From the NCBI RefSeq assembly GCF_011193355.1, contig NZ_CP049780.1, positions 4,167,085 to 4,231,084 of the forward strand: 64,000 nt of DNA. The letters are read 5' to 3'. Below, one piece after another: positions 25,212 through 33,614 of the stretch; position 1 is the first letter of the stretch, and each line of letters starts with the position of its first letter. Under the pieces are notes generated by a model. The model searched no databases and was not told the origin of the DNA. It worked only from the letters and a program-made list of their open reading frames with translations. Source of the stretch: Streptomyces sp. JB150. Lineage in GTDB: Bacteria > Actinomycetota > Actinomycetes > Streptomycetales > Streptomycetaceae. Both the position numbers and the translations under genes were made by a program.

Positions 25212-26672
25212 ATGTCGTCCTACTTCACCGACCTGGCTCAGCAGTACATCGACGGCGAGTGGCGCCCGGGCACCGGCTCCTGGGACATCATCGACTTCAA
25301 TCCCTACGACGGCGAGAAGCTGGCCTCGATCACCATAGCCACCGTCGAGGAGATAGATCAGGCCTACCGGGCCGCCGAACGCGCCCAGCGGGATTGGGCC
25401 CGCGCGGGCGCCTTCGCCCGCCGCGCGGTGCTGGAGAAGGTGCTGCGGCTGGTCGAGGAGCGCGAGGCGGACATCGCCGAGGCGATCGTCGCCGAGCTGG
25501 GCGGCACCCGGGTCAAGGCCGCCTTCGAACTGCACCTGGCCAAGGAGTTCCTGCGCGAGGCCGCCGCCCTGGCGACGCGCCCCGAGGACCGGCTGCTGCC
25601 CTCGCCCGACCCCGGCAAGGAGAACCGCCTCTACCGCGTCCCGGTCGGCGTCGTCGGCGTCATCAGCCCCTTCAACTTCCCCTTCCTGCTGTCGCTGAAG
25701 TCCACCGCGCCCGCCCTCGCGCTCGGCAACGCCGTGGTCCTCAAGCCGCACCAGGACACGCCGGTCGTCGGCGGCACCCTGGTCGCCGCGCTCTTCGCGG
25801 AAGCGGGCCTGCCGGCCGGCGTGCTCAACGTCGTCGTCACCGACATCGCGGAGATCGGCGACGCCTTCATCGAGCACCCGGTGCCCAAGGTCATCTCCTT
25901 CACCGGCTCCGACAAGGTCGGGCGCCACGTGGCCACCGTCTGCGCCACGCACTTCAAGCGGGCGGTCCTCGAACTCGGCGGCAACAGCGCGCTGGTGGTC
26001 CTCGACGACGCCGACCTCGACTACGCCGTCGACGCCGCCGTCTTCTCCCGCTACGTCCACCAGGGCCAGGTCTGCATGGCCGCCAACCGGATCCTGGTCG
26101 ACCGCGCGGTCGCCGACGAGTTCACCGAGAAGTTCGTCGCCAAGGTCCGGTCCCTGAAGGTCGGCGACCCGCGCGACCCGGAGACCGTCATCGGCCCGGT
26201 CATCAACGCCTCCCAGGCCGAGGCGCTGTCGGGCGCGGTGGAGCAGGCGGTCGCCGAGGGCGCGACGGCCCTGCTGCGCGGCACCGTCCGGGACAACCTG
26301 GTCGAGCCGTCCGTCCTCACCGACGTCCCGGCCGGCTCCCCGCTGCTGCGTCAGGAGATCTTCGGCCCGGTCGCCCTCCTCATGGTCTTCGACGGCGAGG
26401 AGGAGGCCGTACGCCTGGTCAACGACAGCCCCTACGGCCTCAGCGGCGCCGTCCACACCGGGGACGTCGAACGCGGCGTCCGCTTCGCGCGGCGCGTCGA
26501 CACCGGGATGTTCCACGTCAACGACGGCACCGTCCACGACGAACCCCTCGTCCCCTTCGGCGGCGAGAAGCACTCCGGCGTCGGCCGGCTGAACGGCGAG
26601 TCCACCCTGGACGCCTTCACCACCCTGAAGTGGATCTCGGTCCAGCACGGCCGGAGCGGCTTCCCGTTCTGA
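25212..26672 (+). CDS. Aldehyde dehydrogenase family protein
   Basis: A 486-residue NAD(P)-dependent aldehyde dehydrogenase, oxidising an aldehyde to the acid. The cofactor region SPFNFPFLLSLKSTAPALAL has KPHQDTPV after it. The active-site Glu is in LELGGNSAL, and the catalytic Cys288 is in GQVCMAANR. The C-terminal part ends with VPFGGEKHSGVGR. The pattern resembles benzaldehyde/vanillin dehydrogenases more than betaine-aldehyde types, but the substrate cannot be read. GAGGGA six bases before the ATG is a good ribosome-binding site. The padR gene starts 32 bp after its stop. Confidence 0.93.
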   Translation: MSSYFTDLAQQYIDGEWRPGTGSWDIIDFNPYDGEKLASITIATVEEIDQAYRAAERAQRDWARAGAFARRAVLEKVLRLVEEREADIAEAIVAELGGTRVKAAFELHLAKEFLREAAALATRPEDRLLPSPDPGKENRLYRVPVGVVGVISPFNFPFLLSLKSTAPALALGNAVVLKPHQDTPVVGGTLVAALFAEAGLPAGVLNVVVTDIAEIGDAFIEHPVPKVISFTGSDKVGRHVATVCATHFKRAVLELGGNSALVVLDDADLDYAVDAAVFSRYVHQGQVCMAANRILVDRAVADEFTEKFVAKVRSLKVGDPRDPETVIGPVINASQAEALSGAVEQAVAEGATALLRGTVRDNLVEPSVLTDVPAGSPLLRQEIFGPVALLMVFDGEEEAVRLVNDSPYGLSGAVHTGDVERGVRFARRVDTGMFHVNDGTVHDEPLVPFGGEKHSGVGRLNGESTLDAFTTLKWISVQHGRSGFPF

Positions 26673-26704
26673 CGGCGTCGGGCACACCTCCTAGGCTGGA
26701 CCGC

Positions 26705-27346
26705 ATGTCAGCGATCCGACTCCTGGTCCTGGGCGCCGTGCGCCAGCACGGGCGGGCCCACGGCTACCAGGTGCGCAACGACCTGGAGTACTGGGGCGCG
26801 CACGAGTGGTCCAACGCCAAGCCCGGCTCGATCTACCACGCGCTGAAGCAGATGGCGAAGCAGGGCCTGCTGCACGCGCACGAGATCGCCCCCTCCACCG
26901 CGGGCGGCCCGCCCCGCACCGAGTACGAGATCACCGACCTGGGCATGGCGGAGTACCTCGGCATGGTCCGCGAGGCGCTCACCAACTACGACCAGAAGAT
27001 GGACATCAAGTCCGCGGCCATCGGCTTCATGGTCGACCTCCCGCGCGCGGAGGCGGTCGCCCTGCTCAACGAGCGCGTCCGCCGCATCGAGGAGTGGCGC
27101 GCCGCCGTCACCGAGCACTACGTGCCCGAGGAGGGTCCCGGACAGCTCGGCCACATCGGCGAGATCATGAACCTGTGGCTGCACACGGCCGACGCCGAGG
27201 CCGCCTGGACGCGGGCGCTGATCGAGCGGATCGAGGGCGGGGCCTACACCTTCGCGGGCGAGGGCGAGCCGTTCGTCGGGATCCTCGCCGACGGGCAGGA
27301 GAACCCGTACGCGACACAGGAGCGGCACCCCGGGGACACCGTCTGA
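26705..27346 (+). CDS. PadR-family regulator
   Basis: A 213-residue repressor. The winged helix is at the N terminus (LLVLGAVRQHGRAHGYQVRN, then GSIYHALKQMAKQGLL), and a C-terminal helical dimerisation domain contains RVRRIEEWRAAV. PadR proteins often repress adjacent ABC exporters and respond to their drug substrates. TAGGCT at 26692-26697 sits seven bases before the ATG, so the mRNA may be leaderless. Two matching palindromes in the following promoter (27366-27426) suggest that it controls the ABC pair. Confidence 0.92.
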   Translation: MSAIRLLVLGAVRQHGRAHGYQVRNDLEYWGAHEWSNAKPGSIYHALKQMAKQGLLHAHEIAPSTAGGPPRTEYEITDLGMAEYLGMVREALTNYDQKMDIKSAAIGFMVDLPRAEAVALLNERVRRIEEWRAAVTEHYVPEEGPGQLGHIGEIMNLWLHTADAEAAWTRALIERIEGGAYTFAGEGEPFVGILADGQENPYATQERHPGDTV

Positions 27347-27365
27347 CGACGCTGGACGCCGCGAT

Positions 27366-27426
27366 TAATCAAGTTTGACGAATGAGAGGGCGGGTAGTAC
27401 GGTGAGGGGGTAGTCAAGTTTGACTA
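27366..27426 (+). promoter_or_regulatory. Promoter with two PadR-type operators
   Basis: TTGACG (27375-27380), a 17 bp spacer and TACGGT (27398-27403) form a good promoter for the ABC genes. Operator 1, TAATCAAGTTTGACGA (27366-27381), overlaps the -35. Operator 2, TAGTCAAGTTTGACTA (27411-27426), lies at the expected +1 and has perfect 7-base arms. They share TCAAGTTTGAC. The centre spacing is 45 bp. Confidence 0.85.
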
Positions 27427-27438
27427 GCTGGAGAGTGG

Positions 27439-28401
27439 GTGGCTGTGACCCCTACGGCGATCACCGTGGACGGCGCACGCAAGACTTACCGAGACAAGAA
27501 GGCGCTCGACGGACTCGACCTCGTGGTCCCGCGAGGCACGGTCCAGGCCGTACTGGGCCCCAACGGCGCCGGGAAGACGACCCTGGTACGCATCCTGTCC
27601 ACCCTGCTGAAGCCGGACGCGGGCCGCGTCGAGGTCGCCGGCCACGACGTGGTGACCCGTGCGCGCGAGGTCCGGCCGCGCATCGGCCTGCTGGGCCAGC
27701 ACGCGGCCGTCGACGAGGAACTCGACGGCCGGCAGAACCTGGAGATGTTCGGCCGCCTCCATCACCTCGGCGCCCGCCCCGCGCGGGCGCGCGCCGACGA
27801 GCTGCTGGCCCGCTTCGGCCTCGCCGACACCGGGCGCAAGCCGGTCAAGCGGTACAGCGGCGGGATGCGCCGCCGCCTCGACCTCGCCGCCTCGCTCGTC
27901 ACCGACCCCGAGGTGCTCTTCCTGGACGAGCCCACCACCGGCCTCGACCCGCGCGGCCGCGCCGAGGTCTGGGCCGCCGTCCGCTCCCTGGTCGGCGGCG
28001 GCACCACCGTCCTGCTCACCACCCAGTACCTGGAGGAGGCCGACCAGCTCGCCGACCGCGTCGCGGTGGTCGACTCCGGCCGGGTCGTCGCCGAGGGCAC
28101 CCCCGACGAGCTGAAGTCCGCCCTCGGCGGCGACCGCGTCGACGTCGTCCTGCGCGACGGCCGCGAGCTCGGCGCGGCCGCCGCCCTGCTGCCGGTGGGG
28201 CGGGACGCCGTGCGGATCGACCCCGACCGGCGGCTGCTCAGCGCCCCCGCCACCGATCGCATGACCGCCCTCACCGGCGTCGTCCGCGCCCTCGCGGAAG
28301 CCGGCATCGAAGCCGAGGACATCGCGCTGCGCCGGCCCACGCTCGACGAGGTCTTCCTGCACCTGACAGGCGGCGGGAGCCGCGAGAAGGAGGCCGTGTG
28401 A
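27439..28401 (+). CDS. ABC exporter ATP-binding protein (DrrA type)
   Basis: A 320-residue ABC ATPase: Walker [10 protein letters not shown] at residues 40-48, signature [12 protein letters not shown] near 139, Walker [13 protein letters not shown] near 160, and the switch region TTQYLEEAD. The C-terminal domain with [16 protein letters not shown] is diagnostic of the daunorubicin-resistance DrrA subfamily, which powers drug efflux together with a DrrB-type permease. GTG 27439 or GTG 27445 may be the start; GGAGAG lies upstream. It overlaps the permease gene by four bases (GTGA). Confidence 0.94.
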   Translation: MAVTPTAITVDGARKTYRDKKALDGLDLVVPRGTVQAVLGPNGAGKTTLVRILSTLLKPDAGRVEVAGHDVVTRAREVRPRIGLLGQHAAVDEELDGRQNLEMFGRLHHLGARPARARADELLARFGLADTGRKPVKRYSGGMRRRLDLAASLVTDPEVLFLDEPTTGLDPRGRAEVWAAVRSLVGGGTTVLLTTQYLEEADQLADRVAVVDSGRVVAEGTPDELKSALGGDRVDVVLRDGRELGAAAALLPVGRDAVRIDPDRRLLSAPATDRMTALTGVVRALAEAGIEAEDIALRRPTLDEVFLHLTGGGSREKEAV

Positions 28402-29159
28402 GCACCTACGCCCTGACCGACTCCTGGACGATGACCCGCCGCGAACTCGCCCACTGGGCGCGGCAGCCGGTGCAGGTCGTGGTGAACCTGGTGTTCCCCG
28501 TGATGCTGCTGCTGATGTTCGGTTACCTCATCGGCGGCGGCCGCGGCGTCAGCGGGCCCTATGTGGACTACCTGGTCCCCGGCATGCTCGCCCTCACCAT
28601 GGCCTTCGGCCTGGAGGGCACGATGATCGCCGTCACCCAGGACCTGAACAAGGGAGTGATCGACCGCTTCCGGTCCATGCCGATGGCCGACGGGGCCGTC
28701 CTGGTGGGCCGGTCCGCCGCCGACATGCTCCAGTCGGCCCTGGTCCTGGCCGTGCTGACGGGCGTGGGCCACGCCCTCGGCTGGCGGGTGCGCGGCGGCC
28801 TCGCGGGCTTGGCGGCGGCCGTCGGACTGCTCCTGCTGTTCCGTTTCGCCATGCTGTGGATCGGCATCCACCTCGGTCTGCTCGCCGGGCGCCCGGAGAT
28901 GGTCCAGGCCGTCCAGATCCTCGTCTGGCCGGTCGGCTTCCTCTCCAACGCCCTCGCCACCCCGGCCTCGATGCCCGGCTGGCTGGGTACGGTCGTGGAG
29001 TGGAACCCGCTGTCCCACACGGCGACCGCGGTGCGCGAGCTGTGCGCGGGCGGGACGGTCGCCGCCGACCACGTCTGGGCGGCGGTGGCCTGGCCGGTGG
29101 GCCTGCTGGCGGTGTTCTTCCCGCTGGCGGTGCGCAGGTTCGCGCGGCTGAGCGCGTAG
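28398..29159 (+). CDS. ABC exporter permease (DrrB/ABC-2 type)
   Basis: A 253-residue membrane protein with six hydrophobic segments. It starts after a cytosolic N terminus with [14 protein letters not shown], followed by [20 protein letters not shown]. The ABC-2 signature [20 protein letters not shown] and the C-terminal [15 protein letters not shown] identify the DrrB/NodJ subfamily. Its GTG start overlaps the ATPase stop (GTGA), so the two proteins are co-translated. The substrate is unknown; the PadR operators suggest inducible drug or toxic-compound export. Confidence 0.93.
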   Translation: MSTYALTDSWTMTRRELAHWARQPVQVVVNLVFPVMLLLMFGYLIGGGRGVSGPYVDYLVPGMLALTMAFGLEGTMIAVTQDLNKGVIDRFRSMPMADGAVLVGRSAADMLQSALVLAVLTGVGHALGWRVRGGLAGLAAAVGLLLLFRFAMLWIGIHLGLLAGRPEMVQAVQILVWPVGFLSNALATPASMPGWLGTVVEWNPLSHTATAVRELCAGGTVAADHVWAAVAWPVGLLAVFFPLAVRRFARLSA

Positions 29160-29164
29160 CCGTC

Positions 29165-29239
29165 TCTCCGGGCCGGTACCGGGGTCGGGTCTCCGGGCCG
29201 GCTCCGGGGCCGGGTCCGCGGGCCGGTACCGGGCCGCCC
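29165..29239. repeat. Three 25 bp GC-rich tandem repeats upstream of tipA
   Basis: Units start at 29165, 29190 and 29215, each based on TCTCCGGGCCGGTACCGGGG followed by TCGGG or CCGGG. The third is partial. They can fold into alternative hairpins and may terminate the ABC transcript, but there is no T run. Confidence 0.75.
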
Positions 29240-29253
29240 GCAGGAAAAGCGGC

Positions 29254-29284
29254 TTGCACCTCACGCGACGTGAGGCCGCACCGT
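29254..29284 (+). promoter_or_regulatory. tipA promoter with MerR-type operator
   Basis: TTGCAC (29254-29259) and CACCGT (29279-29284) are separated by 19 bp, the long spacer typical of MerR-controlled promoters. The spacer region holds the perfect 7 bp palindrome CCTCACG-CGA-CGTGAGG at 29259-29275. As I recall, this is almost identical to the well-known thiostrepton-induced tipA promoter of S. lividans. The ribosome-binding site AGGGAGCGGA at 29301-29310 also matches. Confidence 0.93.
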
Positions 29285-29311
29285 GGACGGCGTACCGAGA
29301 AGGGAGCGGAA

Positions 29312-30073
29312 GTGAGCTACTCCGTGGGACAGGTCGCCGGTTTCGCCGGAGTGACGGTGCGCACCCTGCACCACTACGACGACATCGGCCTGCTCGTGCC
29401 CAGCGAGCGCAGCCGCGCGGGCCACCGGCGCTACAGCGACGCCGACCTCGACCGGCTGCAGCAGATCCTGTTCTACCGCGAGCTCGGCTTCCCGCTCGAC
29501 GAGGTCGCCGTCCTGCTCGACGACCCGGAGGCGGACCCGCGGGTCCACCTGCGCCGGCAGCACGAGCTGCTGACCGCCCGGATCGAGAAGCTGCGGCAGA
29601 TGGCGGCGGCCGTGGAGCACGCCATGGAGGCACGCAAGATGGGGATCAACCTCACGCCCGAGGAGCGGTTCGAGGTCTTCGGGGACAAGGACCCGGAGCA
29701 GTACGCCGAGGAGGCCGAGGCCCGCTGGGGCGGCACCGAGGCGTGGGCCGAGTCGCAGCGCCGCGCGGCGGCCTACACCAAGGAGGACTGGAAGCGGATC
29801 CAGGCCGAGGCGGCCGACTGGGCCGAGCGCTACGGCGCCGTGATGGCCGACGGCGAGCCGCCCACCGGTGAGCGGGCCATGGACCTCGCCGAGGAGCACC
29901 GGCAGCACATCACCGGCTGGTACTACGACTGCGGCTACGAGATGCACCGCTGCCTGGGCGAGATGTACGTCTCGGACGAGCGCTTCAAGGCGTTCTACGA
30001 CACCATGCGCCCCGGTCTCGCCGAGCACCTCAGGGACGCCATCGTCGCGAACGCGGCCCGCCACTCCTCCTGA
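29312..30073 (+). CDS. tipA: MerR-family multidrug-sensing regulator TipA
   Basis: Thiostrepton-responsive autoactivator, 253 residues, the length of TipAL. The N-terminal MerR domain reads SVGQVAGFAGVTVRTLHHYD with GHRRYSDADLDRLQ. The drug-binding TipAS domain begins with Met110, ATG 29639 (MGINLTPEERFEVFGDKDPE), which could be made separately as the 144-residue TipAS. The Cys that links covalently to thiostrepton in the studied protein is present as Cys214 in YEMHRCLGEMY. Binding of thiopeptides activates its own promoter. The GTG start follows AGGGAGCGGA. Confidence 0.97.
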   Translation: MSYSVGQVAGFAGVTVRTLHHYDDIGLLVPSERSRAGHRRYSDADLDRLQQILFYRELGFPLDEVAVLLDDPEADPRVHLRRQHELLTARIEKLRQMAAAVEHAMEARKMGINLTPEERFEVFGDKDPEQYAEEAEARWGGTEAWAESQRRAAAYTKEDWKRIQAEAADWAERYGAVMADGEPPTGERAMDLAEEHRQHITGWYYDCGYEMHRCLGEMYVSDERFKAFYDTMRPGLAEHLRDAIVANAARHSS

Positions 30074-30121
30074 CGTCGTGGCCCGGGACCGGTCCCGCGG
30101 GCCGGCTCCCGGGCCACGACG
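30074..30121. terminator. Perfect inverted repeat after tipA
   Basis: Arms CGTCGTGGCCCGGGA (30074-30088) and TCCCGGGCCACGACG (30107-30121) pair perfectly over 15 bp. The 18-base loop contains further GC pairing. It starts one base after the tipA stop and has no T run, as is common for Streptomyces terminators. Confidence 0.75.
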
Positions 30122-30263
30122 GCTTGGGTCCCCGCGGGCGCGCGGTGCACCCTGGCATCCTGAAGAACACCGGTGGAACCCGGCACGGGCGCGGCACGTT
30201 GATAGCGTTGTCCGGCCGCACCGGACGCCGCACTCCCCTTCACCCCCTCAGGAGCCCGGAATC

Positions 30264-31262
30264 GTGACGACGCTCGCCCTCGGACCCAGCTGGCTGGATC
30301 CGAACTACCTGCTCGACACCTTCGGGATCTGGGGTCTGCTCCTCATCGTCTTCGCCGAGTCGGGCCTGCTCATCGGCTTCTTCCTGCCCGGCGACTCGCT
30401 GCTGTTCACCGCGGGCCTGCTGATCGCCTCCAAGGAGCTGGACTTCCCGCTGTGGCTGGCCATCGTGCTGATCTGCGTCGCCGCGATCCTCGGCGACCAG
30501 GCGGGCTACATGTTCGGCAAGAAGGTCGGCCCCGCGCTGTTCACCCGGCCGGACTCCCGCTTCTTCAAGCAGGAGAACGTCACCAAGGCCCATGAGTTCT
30601 TCGAGAAGTACGGCCCGAAGTCGCTGGTCCTGGCCCGCTTCGTGCCCATCGTCCGCACCTTCACGCCGATCATCGCCGGCGTCAGCGGCATGCGGTACCG
30701 CTCATTCCTGATCTTCAACGTCCTCGGCGGCATCCTCTGGGGCGCCGGCGTCACCCTGCTCGGCTCCTGGCTGGGCAACATCGACTTCGTCAAGAAGAAC
30801 ATCGAAGCGATCCTGATCCTGATCGTCTTCATCTCCGTCGTCCCGATCATCATCGAGTTCTGGCGCGCCCGGTCGCAGAAGAAGAAGCCCGGCCCGCAGC
30901 AGACCGCCGAGCCCCGCCGGCCCCAGGCCCCGCAGCAGCCGGCGTACCCGGTGACGGACGACGCCACCACCCAGCTCCGCCGCGTCGAGCAGCCCCAGCA
31001 GCCCCAGCAGTACGGCTACGACCAGCCTCAGTACGACGCCGGCCACGACCACCGCCGGTACGGCTACGACCAGGGCGGCTACGGCACCCAGCAGCCCTAC
31101 GCCTCCCCGCAGCAGCCTTACGCCTCCCCGCAGCAGCCCTACGGGGACCAGCAGCAGCCCTACGAGGGCGGGCAGCAGCCGTACGGGGACCAGCAGCCGT
31201 ACGGGAACCAGCCGTACCCCCAGCAGCAGCCGTACCCGTACAACCAGAACCAGGGCTACTGA
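30264..31262 (+). CDS. DedA-family membrane protein with Gln/Pro/Tyr-rich tail
   Basis: A 332-residue protein of the DedA/SNARE-associated family, whose members flip polyprenyl phosphate or phospholipids and support membrane potential. Residues about 1-215 are the DedA domain: ESGLLIGFFLPGDSLLFTAG, GDQAGYMFGKKVG, and the conserved ARFVPIVRTFTPIIAGVSGM. The remaining 115 residues are a cytosolic, disordered tail rich in QQPYG-like repeats (nucleotides about 31085-31255), which is unusual for this family outside Streptomyces. The GTG start is set by AGGAG nine bases upstream. Confidence 0.92.
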   Translation: MTTLALGPSWLDPNYLLDTFGIWGLLLIVFAESGLLIGFFLPGDSLLFTAGLLIASKELDFPLWLAIVLICVAAILGDQAGYMFGKKVGPALFTRPDSRFFKQENVTKAHEFFEKYGPKSLVLARFVPIVRTFTPIIAGVSGMRYRSFLIFNVLGGILWGAGVTLLGSWLGNIDFVKKNIEAILILIVFISVVPIIIEFWRARSQKKKPGPQQTAEPRRPQAPQQPAYPVTDDATTQLRRVEQPQQPQQYGYDQPQYDAGHDHRRYGYDQGGYGTQQPYASPQQPYASPQQPYGDQQQPYEGGQQPYGDQQPYGNQPYPQQQPYPYNQNQGY

Positions 31263-31284
31263 GCCGCACCCACGGGACGCGGGG

Positions 31285-32910
31285 TCAGAAGCCCCGCGTC
31301 CGCTTGGCCGCCTTGCGGCCCCGGCCCGCGCCCCGCAGGAAGAGGCGGGACACCTCCGACCCCAGGTTGACGCCGATGGCGATGGCCATCGCCAGCGCCG
31401 CCGCCTTGGTCAGCGACCCGAGGCCCCCGTCGACGTCGTTCTGCGCGATCGCCAGCAGCCCGAAGTAGGTGGCCGAACCCGGCAGCAGCGGCCCGATCGC
31501 GGCGGTCGTGTACGGCAGCGCGGACGCGTACCGGTACCGCGACATCAGCTGCCCGAACAGACCGACCAGCCCGGCCGCCGCCGCCGTGGACGCCACCGGC
31601 GACAGATCGCCGGCGTAGTGCAGCGCGCCGTACACCACCCACGCCACGCCGCCGTTGAGCGTCACGGCGAGCACGGTGGATCGTTCCTGCTGCAGCAGCA
31701 CGGCGAAGGTCAGCGACAGCAGCATCGACGCGGCGGTCTGCACCAGCGGCTGCTCAGTGGTCCCCAGCGCGGCCTCCGGGTTCAGCTGCGCCCCGAGCTG
31801 GACGCCGAAGTACAGCACCACCAGCACGCCGACCACGATGCCCACGAAGAAGTACAGGACCTCCAGCAGCCGGGCCGCCGCGGTGATGTAGAAGCCGGTC
31901 AGCCCGTCCTGCACACCCGCCACCAGCGCCCGTCCCGGCAGCAGCGCGAACAGCCCACCGGTGATCACGGCGGACGCCGCGACGTCCACGTGCGCCACGG
32001 TCAGCGCCACCCCGATCGCGGCCGGCGGCATCGCGGCGACCGTGAACTGGTAGAACTCCGGCAGCCCCCGCCCCGCGCACAGCCACGCCAGCCGGTCCCC
32101 GAGCATCGCGCCCAGCGCCGCCGCGACGAACACGATCAGATCGCCGCCGACCAGCACCGACGCCGCGCCCGCGAGCAGCCCGCTGGCGGCCGTCAGCACC
32201 CAGGTCGGATACGGGTGCCGGTTGCGGCGGATCTCCGCGAGCCGCCGGTAGGCCTCCTCCAGGGAGAGGTGCGTTTCCGGGTCGCTGAGGTCGTCCACCA
32301 GCTGGAAGACGGCCGCGAGCCGCGTGTAGTCCGTCCCGCGCCGCCGCACGGTCCGCGCCGCCGACACCGGATCGTCCACCAGCGACGGCTGGTACGAGAT
32401 CGACAGCAGGGTGAAGGTGACGTTCGGCTCGCACCGGTCCAGGCCGTACGACCGGCACACCGCGAACATCGCCGCCTCGACGTCCTCCGCGCCCTCACCG
32501 CCCGCCAGCAGCAGCTCCCCGATGCGCAGGGACAGATCCAGCACGCGCGGGACGGCCGGGCCGCCCTCCTCGGTCCGCTGCACCGGCTCCGGCGCGGGCC
32601 GCTCGGTCACCGGCATCCGCAGCATCGTGCGCATCCGGTCCTGCCACGGCGCGTCCTTGGTCAGGCTGACCGCCGGTATCCCGGCGGCCGGGGTGAACGC
32701 GGGCGCCTCCCGGGCGCTGTAGGCGCGCGGCGGGACGAACGCCGACCCCTCGGGCTCCGCGCTCGGCGGGTGCGGGACGTCCAGCCCGTCCGGGAGGGCG
32801 AACTCGGAGGTGGTCTCCGACTCGCTGTCCCCGACCTCGACACCGGCGGGCGGCGTGAACGCCATCCTCGCCTCGTCCGACAGCGGCTTGCGGTCCTCCG
32901 CGTCCGTCAC
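31285..32910 (-). CDS. ThrE-like threonine/serine exporter
   Basis: A 541-residue membrane protein of the ThrE family (a DUF1212 half followed by a DUF3815 half) that exports threonine and serine. About 120 N-terminal residues are polar and Pro-rich, then VLDLSLRIGELLLAGGEGAEDVE opens the conserved cytosolic part. The signature ARTVRRRGTDYTRLAAV follows, then ten hydrophobic segments starting near WVLTAASGLLAGAASVL. A short Arg/Lys-rich C terminus ends it. The GTG start gives MTDAEDRKPL. It converges with the DedA gene, and ppa lies upstream on the same strand. Confidence 0.88.
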   Translation of the reverse strand: MTDAEDRKPLSDEARMAFTPPAGVEVGDSESETTSEFALPDGLDVPHPPSAEPEGSAFVPPRAYSAREAPAFTPAAGIPAVSLTKDAPWQDRMRTMLRMPVTERPAPEPVQRTEEGGPAVPRVLDLSLRIGELLLAGGEGAEDVEAAMFAVCRSYGLDRCEPNVTFTLLSISYQPSLVDDPVSAARTVRRRGTDYTRLAAVFQLVDDLSDPETHLSLEEAYRRLAEIRRNRHPYPTWVLTAASGLLAGAASVLVGGDLIVFVAAALGAMLGDRLAWLCAGRGLPEFYQFTVAAMPPAAIGVALTVAHVDVAASAVITGGLFALLPGRALVAGVQDGLTGFYITAAARLLEVLYFFVGIVVGVLVVLYFGVQLGAQLNPEAALGTTEQPLVQTAASMLLSLTFAVLLQQERSTVLAVTLNGGVAWVVYGALHYAGDLSPVASTAAAAGLVGLFGQLMSRYRYASALPYTTAAIGPLLPGSATYFGLLAIAQNDVDGGLGSLTKAAALAMAIAIGVNLGSEVSRLFLRGAGRGRKAAKRTRGF

Positions 32911-32997
32911 GTGCAGTGCTCCCTGTACGACACCTCCGGTACCTCAGTATGCGCACACATGACGAACGGGCCGCACGCACACGCGTACGGCCCGTCT

Positions 32998-33043
32998 ACC
33001 CGGCGAGCGGCAGGTCAGTGACCCGGCGAGCGGCAGGTCAGTG
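32998..33043. repeat. 23 bp tandem duplication at the end of ppa
   Basis: Two identical 23 bp units, 32998-33020 and 33021-33043, begin ACCCGGCGAGCGGCAGG. The ppa stop codon (33040-33038) lies in the second unit, so the first unit is a copy placed just after the gene. It leaves the protein unchanged. Confidence 0.93.
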
Positions 33044-33529
33044 ACCGCCCTGCTCCTTGAAGCGCTTGTACGACCGCTCGATCTCCGCCTCGGCGTCGGT
33101 GCGGCCCACCCAGTTGGCGCCCTCGACGGACTTGCCGGGCTCCAGGTCCTTGTACACCTCGAAGAAGTGCTGGATCTCCAGGCGGTCGAACTCGGACACG
33201 TGGTGGATGTCGCGCAGGTGCTCCACACGCGGGTCCGTCGCCGGGACGCACAGCAGCTTGTCGTCACCGCCGGCCTCGTCGGTCATCCGGAACATGCCGA
33301 TCGCGCGGCAGCGGATGAGGCAGCCCGGGAAGGTCGGCTCGTCCAGGATGACCAGCGCGTCCAGCGGGTCGCCGTCCTCGCCGAGGGTGTTCTCGACGAA
33401 GCCGTAGTCCGTCGGGTAGGCGGTCGACGTGAACAGGCGGCGGTCCAGGCGGATCCGACCGGTCTCGTGGTCCACCTCGTACTTGTTGCGCGAACCCTTC
33501 GGGATCTCGATCGTGACGTCGAACTCCAC
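33038..33529 (-). CDS. ppa: Inorganic pyrophosphatase
   Basis: Family I soluble pyrophosphatase, 163 residues, hydrolysing PPi to two phosphates to drive biosynthesis. The start [20 protein letters not shown] and the active-site motif [11 protein letters not shown] are clear, as is [12 protein letters not shown]. The frame stays open to 33553, but GGAGG eight bases before the GTG at 33529 and family length favour the shorter start. It diverges from the carboxypeptidase gene. Confidence 0.97.
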   Translation of the reverse strand: MEFDVTIEIPKGSRNKYEVDHETGRIRLDRRLFTSTAYPTDYGFVENTLGEDGDPLDALVILDEPTFPGCLIRCRAIGMFRMTDEAGGDDKLLCVPATDPRVEHLRDIHHVSEFDRLEIQHFFEVYKDLEPGKSVEGANWVGRTDAEAEIERSYKRFKEQGGH

Positions 33530-33614
33530 CGGTGGCTCCTCCATGATCAACACACAGTTCTGGTGGTTAAGTGTCCCTCACGCAGGTGTGTGGTCGCGAA
33601 AGGGGCTGGTGGTC

